Of a DNA stretch of 64,000 nt, positions 1-10,807 are shown in pieces. Each line of letters begins with the position of its first letter. Position 1 is the first letter of the stretch. This stretch comes from Siphlonurus alternatus (Eukaryota > Arthropoda > Insecta > Ephemeroptera > Siphlonuridae), in the NCBI GenBank assembly GCA_949825025.1, contig OX463778.1:45711829-45775828 (forward strand), given 5' to 3'. The notes under the pieces are model-generated. The model searched no databases, had not been told where the DNA came from, and saw only the letters and a list, made by a program, of their open reading frames with translations. The translations under genes and the position numbers were made by a program.

Positions 1-350
1 CCAGTTGTAGAGGCTATACAAATTTGCAAATCAAGCAGTTTGGACAGTCCGTGAGTCCCTCATAAAAAAAAAAAAAAATCGAGCAGCCTGCAAGCTAGGT
101 CAATGACCTCTATGCATAGTCTAGACCGCGGTCTAGACAGCAGAGAATTCGGTGCATCTGACCGCGCGGACATGATGACCATGTGGCATACAGAGCGCAG
201 ATGCACGTACAGAGGTTTTAATATAATTATATTAAAATTAATTATATTTATATATTTGTATATTAAATTTGTATATATATAATATATTGTTAGATTTAAT
301 ACAAAATATGCGAAAATAATTTTATATATAATATATATGATATATGATCC

Positions 351-552
351 ACCCTTATGAAAAAGGTGGATCCAATCTGGATCCAATTGGATCCAGTCTG
401 GATCCAATTGGATCCAGTCGGGTCAGGCTGGATCCAGTTGCATCCAGCCTGGATCCAGCTGGATCCAGCCTGGATCCAGCTGGTTCCAGCCTGGATCCAG
501 CTGGTTCCAGCCTGGATCCAGCTGGATCCAATTGGATCCAGGCGGGTCAGGA
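351..552. repeat. GGATCC-rich minisatellite
   Basis: About 200 bp of imperfect tandem units of roughly 10/20 bp built on tggatccagc and tggatccaattggatccagt. A related shorter block is at 1021-1132, about 40 bp before SINE copy 1. The peptide-like DPxGSx frames here are products of the repeat. Confidence 0.85.
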
Positions 553-1020
553 AATGATAGTTCCGAGCTTCTGCCACCAGATGACACTACAGTACAGAAA
601 AAAATGTGGTGACAGTTAGAAAAGTGGTCAGTTACTTGAGTGCGACAAGAATGAAGATATTAGGCAGATACGGGAAGTTAAACTTAGTTCTTTATTATTT
701 AAGCTGTTTTGGGGGCTATTTACTTTGTGGGGTCTTTGTGGTTACAGGGTTTTAGACACCGGAGAGGGCTGTAATGTTACGTTATTGTTGACCATGGAGT
801 CCCCCTGCAGCAAGCCTATGGTGGACACGATGCAGCGCTACAACAGTCAGTTATAACTTAAAAATCTGTTAATATTTATGTAATTTTAATAAAAAAAAAT
901 ATTTATCTAATTTGTATTGCTTTAAAGAGAGTACAGCGTAATTATTAATTGTGCAATTAATCATTTCTTTGATGAGTAGGATGCAATGACGAATTCGGGA
1001 AACAGCTGATCGGAGTCGGT

Positions 1021-1132
1021 CGGGATGGATCCAATCGGGTCAAGCTGGATCCAGTTGGATCCAGTCGGGTCAGGAAGTGCTGCCCAAAATTGGTTCCAAC
1101 TGGATCCAGCAAAATTGGATCCAACTGGATCC
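1021..1132. repeat. Second GGATCC minisatellite block
   Basis: The same units as at 351-552 (gggtcaagctggatccag, ttggatccaactggatcc), with more decay. The 470 bp between the blocks (553-1020) holds no recognisable gene. Confidence 0.75.
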
Positions 1133-1170
1133 ATCATTTTCATAAGGGCAGCTAGATCACGATCTGTGGG

Positions 1171-1575
1171 AGGTGTGGCGCAGTGCGCTTGACCGGGTCT
1201 CGTCAGATCACCGAAGTCAAGCAACGCCGCGCGTGGTTAGTAGTTGGATGGGTGTGACCATTTTCAACAAAAACCACGTTTCCCACCCAGGGGTAAAACG
1301 TTGCGCTTTTCCACTATGTGGTTCCCCTGGCTTTGGACCATTGCACTTCCGGTTCATTGACAAAAGCTGTAGCGTCCATCCTGTGGCTGAGGTTTCCACG
1401 TTTCCCTCAGCCGCAGGCAAATGCCGGGATGGATTTGCAAGGCCGTGGCCGCCCTCGTTCCAGAAGAGCCCGCGAAACGCTCAAGTTAGGGTTTCGGAAG
1501 GTTCGGGGTTTCAAAGTAGTATGTAATTAGTAAATAGAAGTACCCAATAGGGTTTGATTAAAAAACTAAAAAAAA
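1171..1575 (+). mobile_element. 5S-rRNA-derived SINE, copy 1
   Basis: The head (about 1190-1258) matches 5S rRNA around its internal promoter: CTCGTCAGATCACCGAAG, then TCAAGCAACG and GTGGTTAGTAGTTGGATGGG. The body continues with a conserved core (tggctgaggtttccacgttt, then gccgggatggatttgcaagg) and a 3' tail ending taccca-atagggtttgattaaaa and an A-run. The same head, core and tail recur in the copies below. The short open frames here are not genes. Confidence 0.8.
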
Positions 1576-1689
1576 ATATATAATTGTATACCTGTATTAT
1601 ATATATTTATAATAATATCGTCCCTCATTCGGAATAATGACATATATGTCTGTAGCTTATAAATATCACGATTTTTTTGTGATATTATA

Positions 1690-2415
1690 TATTTAAAAGG
1701 AATTAAGGATAGGAATAAACAAGGAATAACCAGCAAGGCCTTATATATAATATACCCAGTAAACACACAGGGTGTCCTGGGTGTGTAAGATAATGCCACC
1801 AATGTTAAAAAAAAAAATCCCTCACACAAAAATTCTGAAAAAAATTTAAAATGTTGTCCTCTACACCCCCTATCAGTATAGCTAAAATATCAGGTATACA
1901 AATACGATCTAGTTTTTGAGTTATGAATTTTTAAAATTGACTAATTTAACATGGGATTTCCATTTCTCCATGTTAAAGTAGTCAACTTTAAAATTTCATA
2001 ACTCAAAAACTAGATCGTATTTGTATACCTGATATTTTAGCTACTGATAGGGGGTGTAGAGGAGAACATTTTAAATTTTTTCCAGAATTTTTGTGTGAGG
2101 AATTTTCTTTAACAATGGTGGTGTTATATATCTTACCCTTCGGTACTTTGGAGTGTTGGCACAGTACTGGCCCAACAGTCAAAACACTGGACCGACAGAG
2201 TTCTGTTTACTGGGTACCGATCGAGAAGTCACAGAAGGAGAAAATCTTGCGGTCACAGGTTCACTCGAAATGTAATTAAATCCAATAAATTTTCAATAAT
2301 TTCAAAAATGTAATTAATTTTCGAGTGAACCTGTGACCGCAAGATTTTCTCCTTCTGCGACTTCTCAATCGGTAAGGCCTTGCTGGTTATTCCTATCTTT
2401 TTCTTTTAAATATAT
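1690..2415. mobile_element. Nested foldback elements
   Basis: Outer arms 1690-1745 and 2369-2415 (aataaccagcaaggcctta and its complement) enclose a large palindrome, about 1778-2140, with arms of about 150 bp, and a hairpin at 2218-2372 with arms reading agaaggagaaaatcttgcgg. The inner palindrome (ctcctctaca, gatagggg, ttgagttat, gtatacctgatatttta) recurs at 10335-10709. Confidence 0.75.
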
Positions 2416-2469
2416 GTATAATTTGCATAAATTTCTATTTTTTATTTTATTTATTTATTTTTTTTTGCA

Positions 2470-2799
2470 ATGGACAACATACATGAAAAAAATTTATTGC
2501 AGAAATGAATATAGGGTACCAAATTATGCTACTCTGAATTTTTTCAGATTTTTTTGAGACCCGGAACTATTTTTAAATAATTATTGAAAGTCCTGTGATT
2601 TCAGTTGGCACCCCTGAATTCTTAATAAAAAGGATAGAGACTGGACGCCTATTGACGCCTCCAGGGGGCGTGGCCACACTTTCAATAATTATTTAAAAAT
2701 AGTTCTGGGTTTCGAAAAAATCTGAAAGAGTTCAGAGTAGCATAATTTGGTACCCTCTATTCATTTCTGCAATAATTTTTTTTCATGTATGTTGTCCAT
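2470..2799. mobile_element. Foldback MITE with ATGGACAAC termini
   Basis: Inverted ends ATGGACAACATACATGAAAA and its complement, with inner arms containing tgcagaaatgaata, gggtaccaaattatgct and actatttttaaataattatt. Related copies are listed at 10808, 17464, 22920, 49413, 54625 and 63625. Confidence 0.8.
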
Positions 2800-2867
2800 T
2801 GGTGATATAATATAACCATCATAATAAAATTTATATACACTATTTAATAAATATATTTATAAATTAT

Positions 2868-2873
2868 TTTATT
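2868..2873 (-). terminator. GPN2 polyadenylation signal AATAAA
   Basis: AATAAA on the minus strand about 42 nt after the GPN2 TGA. It is the first canonical hexamer downstream and precedes the foldback element whose end is at 2799. It likely ends the shared PSMG3-GPN2 transcript. Confidence 0.5.
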
Positions 2874-2914
2874 AATTATTGTTGTAATGTATTTTTGTTA
2901 CATTATGATAATTT

Positions 2915-5900
2915 TCATTCAGCATTATATCTGTCTCTCATTTCCCCCACTCTTTCATGTTCAAACTCTGCCCCAGTTGCGCAGGCAAGCAATGTCTGTA
3001 TGTTTTTAGGTTCAGCTCCTCCAAACACATAACCATTGGCTTTATCTGTAGCTGCCTGCAATCTTGACAAGGTTTGCTTGTCATTGACTGCAAGGGGCAA
3101 GAAGGAAACAAGACTGTAGTCCTCGACGAGGCCCACCAATGCAGCATTCAGCTTACGAAGTTTGCCAGTGCCTCGCTGAGAGTCAAGACGAGCAAGCAGG
3201 TAATCTAGGTCCAGCACCTCAGTGTAGAAGTCGAGCCCAAAGTCAAGCTTGGCAGAGTAGCGCTCAGCCAGGTCAACCTTAGACAGCACGTTGATGTGCG
3301 GTAGCTCCGTGTGCAGCATTGTCGATAGAGATAACAGGAGAGCAGAGATAAACTTTCCTGCGGGAAAAAATTTATGTAATAAAATTATTGAAAGACAAAT
3401 CATTATCGTTAAATTGTGAACTTGCTAACTCAATAATGCAGAAAACAGATTTCAAATGATAAAGCAATTGCCAACAGTCGGTCGACTGATTTGATTCATA
3501 AAAAAAAAAGTAGTTAGTTGTACACCCAACGCCAAATCTAATACGAAAATCTCGGGGAGGCAACTCTGTGCTTGTAAGAGCCGGTACCATCATGATAATG
3601 AGGGTTGGCATCACGGTGTCCTTTGATGTTGTTTATGACTTAATTACATTTTTATTTCTCGTATTGTTCCCCAAAAATACAGGAAAAGCGGTAAAGTAAG
3701 TTATAAACAACATCAAAGGTCGCCGAGCTGTCAACCCTCATCATGAGTGACAGGTGGCTCATCATCGTGATGGTTCCAGCATTTACAAGCATAGAGTTGC
3801 CTCCCTGAGATTTTCGCTTTAGATTTGGAGTTTGGTGTACATAGCTTTATATTATGGTCCAGTAAATACTGTACCTGGGTCACTGCAGTGATGCGAGTCA
3901 ACCAGGTGCACTGAACACAGGCGCACACCAAATTTGTCCAGTTGTGCCATTACTGTTTTGGCAGAGTTGTGGTGAGTGTATAGCTCCACCTGGTGGGCAA
4001 TAAGAACAGTCCTAAAATTTATTCAAGTTGATTTGACAGGATATAATTGCAAGGACAGCGGAAGGGGAAGGGGAAGATAAACAGGAATACTATTGAGTAA
4101 GATTTAAATATTGCTTTTCTGATTTTCTTCCGACACAATTGGTGTCCAAAAGTGTAATCAGTAGCACAGCATTATTACCTCCTAGTGGTGAACATGGGCA
4201 ATATTGGCCCGGCGTTTGAGGCAGGTTTTGCAGCAGGAATCCTGGCTCAAATGAATGAATACATTGTCTCTGTGGGTCAGCATCTAAATTAATCCCAAAA
4301 CTCTGGCCTAGACTGCAGGGCAAGCTGTTAGCGACATGAGGTCTAGTAAGCTTCTCTCACTACTTAAAAACTTAAAATAAAATCTTACTAAAAAGCAGAG
4401 AAAAAATTGCCTCGGACGACCGAGGTAATAATGCTGCTGGCTTTTACCTCGCAGGGGATATGGTGGTGTCATGTTATGAATAAATGAACAATCGATAATG
4501 AAAAAAGAATGCAATGCCTTTACTTAATGGAACAGAAAGGAACATTTTTTTTAATAACGTCCCAACAAGAGTTAGACAAATTCACTGGTAATTATAATTT
4601 CCTTGTGTGTTCCCCCAAACTTGAATTGCAGGGACCAACAGCTAAAAAGTGAAGTTGTGATATGTCATTACACAGTAGTTTTATGGCCAGAGTCCAGGTG
4701 CGGATCCAAAACCAAATTTCAGAGGGGGCCAATGTTAAAAAAAATATTGGAGTTGGGGAAATGCCTATTATGCCCATGTTAAATCCAAATTTTAAGGGAG
4801 GCTGCAGCCCTCCAAGTCACCCCTCTGGATCCGCGCCTGGGCCAGACGAGCAGAAAGCAGCAATTTGGCGATATATGGCCTGTCACTCAAAGAAACAATT
4901 TTTTAACTTCCATAACAAATAAATTTTCATCGTTTTTAATGAATGAAACGGAAAATTAATTGAATGATAATACGAAACTCGTGACGCAATTTCCAACTAA
5001 TTGGTATAAATTTCATTTCTGTATGATACATATTAGCTGAAATTGGGAATTGCATCAATGCATTTCTATGCAACTGCACTTTACTATAAATTGTTATAAT
5101 CATCTCAGAAAAATAATTTTTGTATTGCTGGATAGGGAATTCAATTAGCTTTCCATTTCAATCGTTGATGAAAACGACGAAAAGTGATTTGTCAAGGAAG
5201 TTTTAAAAAAATTATATTTGAGTGACAGGCCATATTTAATAATAAAAAAAAAATATATATCCTTGACGCCATTTTACCCTTTCGGGTGTGGCCAGGTATT
5301 TAACCTTGTGTGTTAGAGTTATCTTGCGACCGAGCTGGGGCTTACCAGGCTCCCAGAACCCATTCCTGCACTCTTCTGGGTTCGACTACCAGATCTATGA
5401 GGCCTGCAGTATTTGAACTTACAGGGGTGATCACTTTCTTCGGAAATATTCCGAGAGATGGCAGCACCGTGATCAATTGTGCCGCCGTACGTACATACAG
5501 CACGTGCCAGTAGATGGCAGCAGTGTCACTTTTTACAGCGTCACCCCTCCAAGTACTAACCACGCTTGACGTTGCTTAACTTTGGTGATCTAACGAGAAC
5601 CGGTGCATTCAACGCGACAAGGCCGTATATAGCCATATTTATATCACCAAATTGCTGCTCTCTGACCATAAAACTACAGTGTGGTACAACCAATGACAGC
5701 TTGAAACCTCACAACTTCAATTTTTAGTTGTTGGTCCCTGCAATTCAAATTTGGGGGCACACACAAGAAAATTATAATTACCAATGAATTTGTCTAATTC
5801 TTGTTGGTGCGGTGGTATATATATAAAAAAAATCCCTTCTGTTCACCTTTAAATGTTTGGTGCTGAAGCTTGGGACTTTGGGACTTAAATTCATTACAGA

Positions 5901-7630
5901 GTGGAAGGCAACAATAACATCTACTGTAATATCATAAGCCTAATTTTGGAGTGATGTAGCTCAAGGTTCACTCCCTGATATATACTACGTACAGTATCAT
6001 ATCTTGAGGATGCTACAGCAAATTGGAAATAAAAACAGTAAATGACACGAAACATTGTTAGTCATTTATGCATAGGATTCTATGAATTAGGAATTTCCAG
6101 GTAAAAAACGATTAACTCAAATTCACTACATACTCCGTTAGTCCGATTTGCAGTCATACATTTCTTACTGCAATAAAAAAACAAGATTTCCCATGTTTCA
6201 GTATTTTATACAATCTTCTTTGAGCTACGACACACTAAAGTCTGACTGCACACCTTTTTGACTCCAACAGACCGTTACAATGGGAAAATCGACTCTCACT
6301 AGTGTTGCCAGCATAGAGCATAATATGCTGATCTTTCCAATGCACTCTTTCCGAGTTAGTCATTTTGACATTTCAGGTTAGTCAGATTGGGGAAGAAAGT
6401 TCAAAATGGGAGAAAGTTACTCTACTCTTGGATTATAGTACACATTAATCTAAATTCTAAATGCTATAGAGAGAACTAAGAGTCTCACCTGGCCAGGGAA
6501 ATCAAAGAGAAAGTAATGGTCTTTAAGCCGGGCAATGTGCTCCAGCAGCCAGTCTGAGTTCTTTTCCAGGAACTCCAAGCAGTATACTAGGCCTCCATTA
6601 GGACCCAAGCCAAGGCTGCTCATGGCATCCTCTAGAGTGATCAGCTGTGTGATATTGATAGCAGCGTCATAGACCACCGAGTCATTGGCAGGGTCTGTGG
6701 AAAACCTTATATTAAAGTAGAGTGAGCAATTGTTGTTGTTTTTTTAAAGAATTTATTTTCTAAAAATAGTTTAGCCTGCCCTCTATTGAGAAATGAAAAA
6801 CAAAAAATTCCCTCTCAAAAAGCTTCACCACAAAAAAATTGCCAAAGTTGGTGTTTCTGAAGCCTTTAACATGCATCCTTATGGCACAAAAAAAAAAAAA
6901 AAAAAAAAAAAAAAACTTTTTACTTAAACTTTGTCTGAACACTCTGAACTATGGAATCAATTGAAAAATACCTACGTAATATATGATGAATTTTTTAATG
7001 GATTTTTAAATAAAAAAATTCTTACGGAGCCATTTTTCCAGAAAAAATCTTGAAAATCCTTATGGGAATGGACCACAAAAATTTTAATATTTTTTTCCGG
7101 AAAAACGGTTTCGTAAGATTTTTTTATTTGAAAATCCATTAAAGAATTCATTATAGATTACTTATGTATTTTTTAATTAATACGATAGTTGAAACGAAGT
7201 TCGAGTAAAAAGCTGTTTTTTGTACCATGAGGATGCACGTTAAAGGCCTCAGAAACACCAACTTTGAGAACTTTTTGTGGTGAAGCGGTGAAGCTATTTG
7301 AGATGGAATTTTTTGGTTTCATTTCTCAATAGAGGGCAGGTTAAACCATTTTTAGAAAATAAAATCTTTAAACAAATGCAATCCCTCACTCTACTTTTAA
7401 TAAACATACCGGTAACACTTCATCTTTCACAAATGAGCATGGTGATACATAACAACTTAAAACCTTTATTGAACCAATTGGATTGAAGGGTACTTACCAA
7501 GATTGACAATTGCCACCTTTCTGCCCATAGCCCTCAAGTAACTGCCCATGGCTCTGCAGTAGGTGCTCTTGCCACTTCCAGGCGGGCCGATGACTACCTG
7601 CCCAAACATAGTGGTTGCAACTGTCGCCAT
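2915..7630 (-). CDS. GPN2: GPN-loop GTPase 2 (GPN2), 4 coding exons
   Basis: GPN2 is a SIMIBI-class GTPase that works with GPN1/GPN3 in biogenesis and nuclear import of RNA polymerases. Coding exons on the minus strand are 7630-7498, 6694-6489, 3989-3875 and 3357-2915 (TGA at 2917-2915). All introns are GT-AG and phases fit (133 + 206 + 115 + 443 nt = 298 residues; human is about 310). Visible motifs in order: start [12 protein letters not shown]-loop GPPGSGKS near residue 13, VNLDPAND, the diagnostic Gly-Pro-Asn loop in [12 protein letters not shown], the G3 motif [24 protein letters not shown], a G4-type LSKVDL, and the C-terminal ...EDYSLVSF...[10 protein letters not shown]. The start ATG lies 3 nt after the PSMG3 stop. 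An AATAAA at 2873-2868 lies about 42 nt past the stop. Intron 2 (3990-6488) carries a nest of inserted repeats. Confidence 0.95.
3520..3840. mobile_element. Foldback element in GPN2 intron 3
   Basis: Arms of about 130 bp (3520-3650 and 3700-3840) starting gtacacc and including gaggcaactctgtgcttgta and ttgatgttgtttatgactta, each with a reverse complement. It ends 35 nt from the exon 3 donor. Confidence 0.7.
4695..4839. mobile_element. hAT-type MITE, CAGGCGCGGATCC family
   Basis: Ends caggtgcggatcc and ggatccgcgcctg. Interior shares ccaatgttaaaa, ggagttggggaaatgcctat and gttaaatccaaatttt with the other copies. Flanking ggccagag/ggccagac repeats are offset by two bases on the left. Confidence 0.7.
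4869..5236. mobile_element. Foldback nested in the 4.6-5.8 kb element
   Basis: Termini tatggcctgtcactcaaa and tttgagtgacaggccata, with inverted inner segments near 4930 (catcgtttttaat) and 5170 (ttgatgaaaacgac). Confidence 0.65.
5245..5640 (-). mobile_element. 5S-rRNA-derived SINE, diverged copy in GPN2 intron 2
   Basis: The head, read on the minus strand at about 5625-5528, keeps the 5S-like box C (revcomp of ccaagtactaaccacgctt) and the CTCGTTAGATCACCAAAG region. The body is diverged from the other copies, so its 3' limit is uncertain. It lies inside the large foldback at 4562-5817. Confidence 0.55.
6714..7400. mobile_element. Foldback element in GPN2 intron 1
   Basis: Arms begin taaagtagagtgag and include tgccctctattgagaaatga, agcttcacca and accaactttg, inverted around a centre near 7050 with paired ccggaaaa blocks. 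Further copies are at 11445-12472 and 12474-13130. Confidence 0.75.
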
Positions 7631-7636
7631 GCTTTA
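7628..7636 (-). other. PSMG3/GPN2 intercistronic junction (TAA-AGC-ATG)
   Basis: Read on the minus strand, the PSMG3 stop TAA (7636-7634), one codon AGC (7633-7631) and the GPN2 ATG (7630-7628) are contiguous and in one frame, inside a single exon 7793-7498. The AG at 7633-7632 is the only acceptor-like dinucleotide between stop and start, so a trans-splice leader could join there with a one-base 5' UTR. This is the geometry of very tight operons, as described in ascidians. Whether trans-splicing, reinitiation or alternative splicing is used cannot be read from the DNA. Confidence 0.85.
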
Positions 7637-10158
7637 CAGCTGGTTGCGCAGAAGCTGGCAAACGGAGCGTAAAACTGGAGCACCAAGGTCACGCAATCCC
7701 AGGGAGAAGAGGGCTGGCTTGCTCAGGTTGAGTTGCTCTGCTAAGAAGCGAGCAGCCACATGCACGTCGTCCTCGTCACGACCAAGCAGTACCCTGTCAT
7801 GAATCAAGAGAGAAAAAAATGTATCAGTTTGGGTCTACTGCACACATAAATGGTTACATATATATGTTATATGGACTACCGTATGTTAATAAATTTTAAA
7901 AAAATAAATACCTGCCTCTACAGCTTTTGATTGAAAATGAAAAAATAAACAGTACAGTAAAAATTGTATCGCCAGGACTGTTTGAAAGCAACTTACCTGG
8001 TGCTGTACACTTCCTTGAGCTCTCCTTCTGAACGTGCAGAATCCTTCTCAACACTGACAAGCGTGCCCAGTTTTTGGAACTGAGTTATAACAATGAAAAG
8101 ACGGTCACTGTAGGCAGAAAAATAAAATGTTTTATGTACTGTGTAGTAATAATACACAATATTTACCATGTGCCAAGAGTCCAAGAGATACAGTGCACAG
8201 CCCAGTTTTGGATTTTAGCCCGGTTTTGGTCCAGGCCTGCTTTTAGGCTCCTTATAGGCAAATAAAGTAAAAAAAGAAAATTGTAACTGATTAACCAAAC
8301 CCTCCCTTCCATGAAAATAACAACTGCAATACTTTTATAATTTTTTTACTGGTTAAAAAAAATCAAAAATGAATAAAAACAGGATTTTTAACAAATAATT
8401 CGTTTCTATTTTTTCTTAACTACTAAAAAAAATATCACGGTATTGCAGTTGTTATTTTTATGAAAAAGCTGATTTGGTTAATGGGTTACAATTTTATTTT
8501 TTTACTTTTTTTGGCTATACGGAGTCCAAAAGCAGGCCTGGACCAAAACCGGAACATTTTTTTTTTTTCATGTCCCTCCACACAACATTTTTTTTTACTC
8601 AAAGAAATGCTCTGATATGGAACTGAAATTATGATAAACTCAATTGCTATATTCTATTGAACATGTTCATATTTTTTCAAAATTTTAAGAACCCTAAATA
8701 TGGCAGATAAAAATTGTTAAAAGTGAAAAATGTCTTAAAGGGGTACCAAAGTGAATACTTTTTTTACATGTTCGGGCAGCTATGAATTATTCTGATATCC
8801 CTGTGGCTCAATATTTTCGTACAATGCCTGGTTATTTTAAAATTAATTATTTAGTTTGAAAAGTGAGTTTGATAACCGTTGATTAATTCAAGTTGGTGCG
8901 CTCCAGCAGCAGCCGCTGATACGACGAGAATCTCCCGCGAATCGGGGGAACCTCCTCCCCGCCTCCTTCTTGTCGTATCATCGGCCGCTGCGGCCGCGGG
9001 CATGCTTGAATCAACCAACGGTTTTCAAACTCACTTTTCAAACTAAATAATTAATTGTAAAATAACTAGGCGTCGTACGTAAATATTGAGCCACAGTGAT
9101 ATTAGAATAATTCGTAGCTGCCCGAACATGTAAAAAAAGTATTCACTTTGGTACCCCTTTAAGGTGCTTTCACATATTCGAAAATTGCTACGGAGTTCCG
9201 TAGCAATGCCGTAAGCCTTTCACATATTCTTGTTCGTCTGCGGCAGCTGCGGCGGAAAATCATGTGAATGCCGCAGCAAAATCAAACTCATCTTGATTTT
9301 GCTACGGAGTTCCGTAGAACGTGCCGCAAAATATTGTGAGGTGCTACGGTACAGCTACGGTGCGCCGCAGCAAAATCAACACCTTTGCTACGGAGTAGCT
9401 ACGGCAAGTTTTCGTAGCGATTTTCGAATATGTGAAAGCACCTTTAAGGGGGTCCGTTACCGGGCTGCGTGGTGTAAATGGAATAAAAAAAATGTCCTGT
9501 TATTCACATGTGCTGGTATTGCCGTAAACTTGCATGGCCTTTATTAACGGAACAATATTGTAAATGATGTCAGCCATGAGGATTGTGTTGAGACTGACTG
9601 TTAGAGTCTTTAGCAGGTGCGGATTCAGAATTGAATTTCGGGGGGCGCTAGAGGGGGAGGGGGGGACGCCACCAGAAGCCCAATGTTAAAAAAAAATTGG
9701 AGTAGGGGACAGCCTATATTGCCCATGTTAAATCCAAATTTTGAGGAGGGGGGGGGGGAAATACAGCCTCTCATATCACCCTGGATCAACGCTTGGTCTT
9801 TTTACATGTATATATATTTATGCATATTTCTTGCACATCATCTCAGTATATAGAGCTTTGCTGGTCAAAAAGACTGGAATACTGTACATCATATGAGATG
9901 CATATACATATATTATATAATATATATATATATGCATGTATATATAAGTAGAAGCTGCTTTTTTCCTTTAATGTCGAACAGTAGGCAAACAGTATGAAAA
10001 TATGTATGCATACTGTATGCGGATAATACTGTATCATACCAACAATACTTTACTTACGAGTAATTATTTACAACAATGTCTGTTGAAATATCATTAATTA
10101 GGGCACCAAATATCTTGCAAGGTACTTTTTTGTTGCTGGCAGCTGCAGTATGGTCCAT
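7634..10158 (-). CDS. PSMG3: Proteasome assembly chaperone 3 (PSMG3/PAC3), 3 coding exons
   Basis: PAC3 pairs with PAC4 in the cytosol and guides assembly of the 20S proteasome alpha ring. Coding exons on the minus strand are 10158-10058 (ATG at 10158-10156), 8107-7997 and 7793-7634 (stop TAA 7636-7634). All junctions are GT-AG and phases fit (101 + 111 + 160 nt = 123 residues plus stop; the human protein is 122). The middle exon encodes a core like DRLFIVITQFQKLGTLVSVE and the third begins VLLGRDEDDVHV, both matching conserved PAC3 segments (VTQFGKMGTLVSLE and KVLLGQDEPLIHVF in human). Exon 1 starts MDHTAAASNKK and ends VVNNYS, as expected before the conserved strand. Intron 1 (8108-10057) is filled with MITEs. 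The gene shares its last exon with GPN2 and has essentially no 3' UTR of its own. Recognition rests on remembered family sequence, not a search. Confidence 0.9.
8220..8552. mobile_element. Foldback element in PSMG3 intron 1
   Basis: Inverted arms starting ccggttttggtccaggcctg and ending caggcctggaccaaaaccgg, inner paired segments tgcaatact / ggtattgcagttgttatttt. Confidence 0.75.
8734..9163. mobile_element. Foldback with CTTAAAGGGGTACC termini
   Basis: Inverted ends cttaaaggggtaccaaagtg and complement, arms of about 190 bp (cgggcagct, ttgaaaagtgagttt), GC-rich centre near 8900-9000. It is followed immediately by another MITE at 9162. Confidence 0.75.
9162..9443. mobile_element. MITE with AGGTGCTTTCACATATTCG termini
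   Basis: Termini aggtgctttcacatattcg and cgaatatgtgaaagcacct are perfect inverted repeats flanked by TTA (or TTAA if the first A is assigned to the flank). The interior contains repeated gctacgg/ccgtagc units and gccgcagcaaaatca. The open frame across it is not a gene. Confidence 0.75.
9614..9795. mobile_element. hAT-type MITE, CAGGCGCGGATCC family
   Basis: Ends caggtgcggattcag and ctggatcaacgcttg, in PSMG3 intron 1. Flanks gtctttag and gtcttttt agree at 6 of 8 positions as an 8-bp target duplication. Confidence 0.65.
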
Positions 10159-10334
10159 GACCGTATAGCTACTTATCGTTTGCCTTTCTTCTCTCAGCCT
10201 TTTTCAGCAAATTTCAGCCTTTTCAGTCAGTGCAAAAAGTGCAATCACTCAATCAGCCTGAATCAGCTGACAAACTGAAGAAGGCGGGAAAATTGGGGGG
10301 AGGGTGGGGAACGATGGGGAAGTCTTGTAATCTT

Positions 10335-10709
10335 GTTAAGGTAGAGATAATACAGATCAGCTGGCCCAATGCTAAAAAAATCCCATTCATAAAAATTATG
10401 AAAAAAATTTAAAGTGTTCTCCTCTACATCCCCTATCAGTAGGTAAAATATCAGGTATACAAAAACGAGCTAGTTTTTGAGTTATTAATTTTTAAAGTTG
10501 ACCAATTTAACATGGAAGTTCCATTTCTCCATGTTAAATTAGTCAACTTTAAAAATTAATAACTCAAAAACTAGCTCGTTTTTGTATACCTGATATTTTA
10601 CCTACTGATAGGGGATGTAGAGGAGAACACTTTAAATTTTTTTCATAATTTTTATGAATGGGATTTTTTTAGCATTGGGCCAGCTGATCCGTATTATCTC
10701 TACCTTAAT
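10335..10709. mobile_element. Foldback sharing its palindrome with 1778-2140
   Basis: Termini ttaaggtagagataatac and complement; inner palindrome with tcaggtatacaaaaacgagc, ttttgagttat and catgga centre, nearly complete over about 375 bp. Confidence 0.8.
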
Positions 10710-10807
10710 TAAAATCCAATCTCGTTTCTCGTTGCAAGTAGCAGACTCTGACGTCAATTTACGTAACTATATTTGCGAGAATCGCAAGAATCCGACGAGA
10801 ACGCATA

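Larger units (their letters stand above)
4562..5817. mobile_element. Large foldback carrying three further insertions
   Basis: Outer arms 4562-4692 and 5666-5817 are inverted copies (ccaacaagagttagacaaat, cttgaattgcagggaccaac, acagtagttttatgg). Between them sit a hAT-like MITE (4695-4839), a second foldback (4869-5236) and a 5S-type SINE (5245-5640). Confidence 0.75.

Noticed and set aside
344..619. Repeat protein of DPxGSx type
   Set aside because: Produced by the GGATCC minisatellite in several frames on both strands.
1173..1526. Protein frames of 60-120 codons over the SINE copies (also 12018, 13393, 15285)
   Set aside because: Frames lie on 5S-headed SINE sequence in arbitrary orientation; recurring similarity is due to the repeat.
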